Assembly: GCA_025800435.1 (NCBI GenBank)
Contig: JAOXRV010000575.1
Coordinates: 1-6,814, forward strand
Source of the DNA: Cellvibrionaceae bacterium
GTDB lineage: Bacteria; Pseudomonadota; Gammaproteobacteria; Pseudomonadales; Cellvibrionaceae
Length of the DNA: 6,814 nucleotides
Direction of reading: 5' to 3'
Of the stretch, positions 5,277-6,814 are shown piece after piece. Position numbers and translations under genes: made by a program. Numbering within the stretch: the first letter of the stretch is position 1; every line of letters starts with the position of its first letter. The notes beneath the pieces were generated by a model. The model searched no databases. It saw only the letters and a list, made by a program, of their open reading frames with translations, and had not been told where the DNA came from.

Positions 5277-6814
5277 ATGATTGACAAGATTTCCAAAGAG
5301 GTACTTGGTAAATTGGCTTGCGCCAGTTATCGTTGCGAAGTCAACTATAATTGGACCATGCACCAGCTGGACGACAGCATCGAAACCATAAGCGGCTACT
5401 CGGCCAGTGAATTACTCGGCGATAAAGAACGTGCTTACGGCAGCCTTATTCACCCCCTCGACAAAGCCAATGTATTGCTTAACGTTAATATTGCCATCAG
5501 TGTGGGCTCTGCCTTTAGCTTGGAGTACCGCATCATCCACAAAAGCGGTGAGGTGCGCTGGGTGTGGGAACACGGCGTCCCCTCAGAGGCCGAACACGAC
5601 GGCATGGTGGAGGGGATTATTATTGATATCAGCGCACAAAAACACCTGCTGGATGTCGACCGCCGCAAAGACTCTGCCGCGAAAGTGGACCACTTGGGCA
5701 AACATATTTTTCTCAAGGAGTACCAGCAGGCGATTGATACCAGCTTTATGCTGAGCAAAATTACCCCCCTTGGCACAATAAACTATGTAAACCAACAGCT
5801 CTGCCGCTTTAGCGGTTATAACGACAGTGAACTGCTCGGTAAAAACATCAGCCTATTGCAGCTGAATAGCGAAAGCCGTAAATCCCTGCAGGATATTATC
5901 GCCTCAATGGGCAAGCACACTATCTGGCGCGGCTTATTCAAGGGCGTAAAAAAAGATGGCGCGCCCTATCATGTAAAAACAACCCTGAGCGCTGTACACG
6001 ATGAGCACGGCCATATAATCGAGTATATTTGCATTCAACAAGACATCAGTGACGTTATCGACGCAGCCCAAGCGCACTACCGCGAGGCCGAAGACCCGAT
6101 TACAAAATTGCCGAACCGGGCGCTGTTATTACGGGACTTAAAGTTTCACGAGCAAGCTATTCTAGCCGTACTTAATATCGACGACTTTAAACATATTAAT
6201 GAAATTTATGGTTTCGCCGTTGGCGATAGCCTGCTTTACGCACTGGGCCAAAAACTGTGCCAGCTGTGCGACAGCAGACAACATACCATATACCGCCTAA
6301 GCGGGGATGAATTTGGCATACTACAGTGGAACCACAGCAGTGAAGAAGCCTTTATCGATCATATCGAAGCGCTACTGCAAGTGGTTAATAAAGAGCGCTT
6401 CTTTTGCCAAAACCACCGCGTCTCTATCAATGTTACCGCGGGCATATCTGCACGGAAAAACCAGCTGATCAATGCTGAGATGGCGATGAGCCACGCCAAA
6501 AATAGCAAATCGGATATCGTTTTCTTCGATAAAAACCTGGCCATTCGCCACAAAATTATCGAGAGTATCTACTGGGCTAATAAAGTTCGTGAAGCCATTG
6601 AGTACAAGCATCTCGTGCTCTTCACCCAGGCTATTCACAACAACCATAGCGGCCAAATCGATCACCATGAATGCCTGGTTCGCATACGCGAAGACAATGG
6701 CGACATTATTCCCCCGAGTAAATTTCTCGGTATTGCCAAAACCACACGCCTATACCCCCAAATAACCCAGGCGGTTATCCAACTGGCAAGCGATCACTTT
6801 GCCCGGCAAAAAGG
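5277..6814 (+). CDS. PAS-PAS-GGDEF-EAL c-di-GMP signalling protein (3' end beyond window)
   Basis: The frame stays open for 512 codons from the ATG at 5277 to the right edge. Residues about 20-120 and 150-258 are two PAS sensor domains; the second has SGYNDSELLGKN and a W-RG...KKDG core. The GGDEF domain spans about 270-420: DPITKLPNR (273-281), metal-binding Asp302 in NIDDFK, and the signature written SGDEF at 342-346. The first Gly is Ser and the usual IND reads INE, so cyclase activity is possible but not certain. No RxxD inhibitory site precedes the signature. The EAL domain starts near 436, with Gln451 in FTQAI and the signature as ECLVR (465-469), Glu465 being the first metal ligand; the rest lies outside the window, so phosphodiesterase activity cannot be judged. 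No membrane segment or signal peptide is seen, so it should be cytoplasmic and sense internal signals such as redox state, oxygen or a small ligand. Confidence 0.9.
   Translation, partial: MIDKISKEVLGKLACASYRCEVNYNWTMHQLDDSIETISGYSASELLGDKERAYGSLIHPLDKANVLLNVNIAISVGSAFSLEYRIIHKSGEVRWVWEHGVPSEAEHDGMVEGIIIDISAQKHLLDVDRRKDSAAKVDHLGKHIFLKEYQQAIDTSFMLSKITPLGTINYVNQQLCRFSGYNDSELLGKNISLLQLNSESRKSLQDIIASMGKHTIWRGLFKGVKKDGAPYHVKTTLSAVHDEHGHIIEYICIQQDISDVIDAAQAHYREAEDPITKLPNRALLLRDLKFHEQAILAVLNIDDFKHINEIYGFAVGDSLLYALGQKLCQLCDSRQHTIYRLSGDEFGILQWNHSSEEAFIDHIEALLQVVNKERFFCQNHRVSINVTAGISARKNQLINAEMAMSHAKNSKSDIVFFDKNLAIRHKIIESIYWANKVREAIEYKHLVLFTQAIHNNHSGQIDHHECLVRIREDNGDIIPPSKFLGIAKTTRLYPQITQAVIQLASDHFARQK

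Overview
The window reads as chromosomal DNA of a moderately GC-rich gammaproteobacterium, probably a marine member of the Pseudomonadales/Cellvibrionales side. The reasons are a PsrA-like TetR start closely resembling the Pseudomonas protein, a DUF6763-type small acidic protein (a family I recall from Gammaproteobacteria), and a PAS-PAS-GGDEF-EAL signalling protein. There are no mobile elements, CRISPR arrays, tRNA or rRNA genes. Every assignment was made by reading; no database was searched.

Layout. Positions 1-130 (minus) hold the first 43 codons of a PsrA-type TetR regulator, leaving the window on the left. Its promoter (perfect TTGACA, 17 bp, TATTTT) carries two abutting 11-bp palindromes at 180-202. 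Positions 131-486 are a divergent intergenic region. Positions 487-804 (plus) encode a 105-residue protein with no Lys, Arg or His at all, followed by a GC-rich hairpin. Positions 924-2372 and 2392-3741 (plus) form a two-gene unit: a rhomboid intramembrane serine protease with an intact Ser/His pair, a large loop and a long cytoplasmic C-terminal region, then a polytopic membrane protein with an N-terminal B-box-like zinc finger and a TPR-like C-terminus. Positions 3780-4994 (minus) encode a complete tryptophan synthase beta chain (TrpB), convergent with that unit and with no trpA beside it. It has its own promoter with a perfect TATAAT. From 5277 to the right edge (plus) a cytoplasmic PAS-PAS-GGDEF-EAL protein begins; its EAL domain is cut by the window end.

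How the parts fit. Most are independent housekeeping or regulatory loci. The one clear functional pairing is the rhomboid protease with its zinc-finger/TPR membrane partner: 19 nt apart, both with cytoplasmic helical C-terminal regions, suggesting a membrane proteolysis or membrane-protein quality-control module of unknown substrate. The trpB is a stand-alone copy. The 282-bp region between trpB and the c-di-GMP gene holds several inverted repeats that may control one or both genes.
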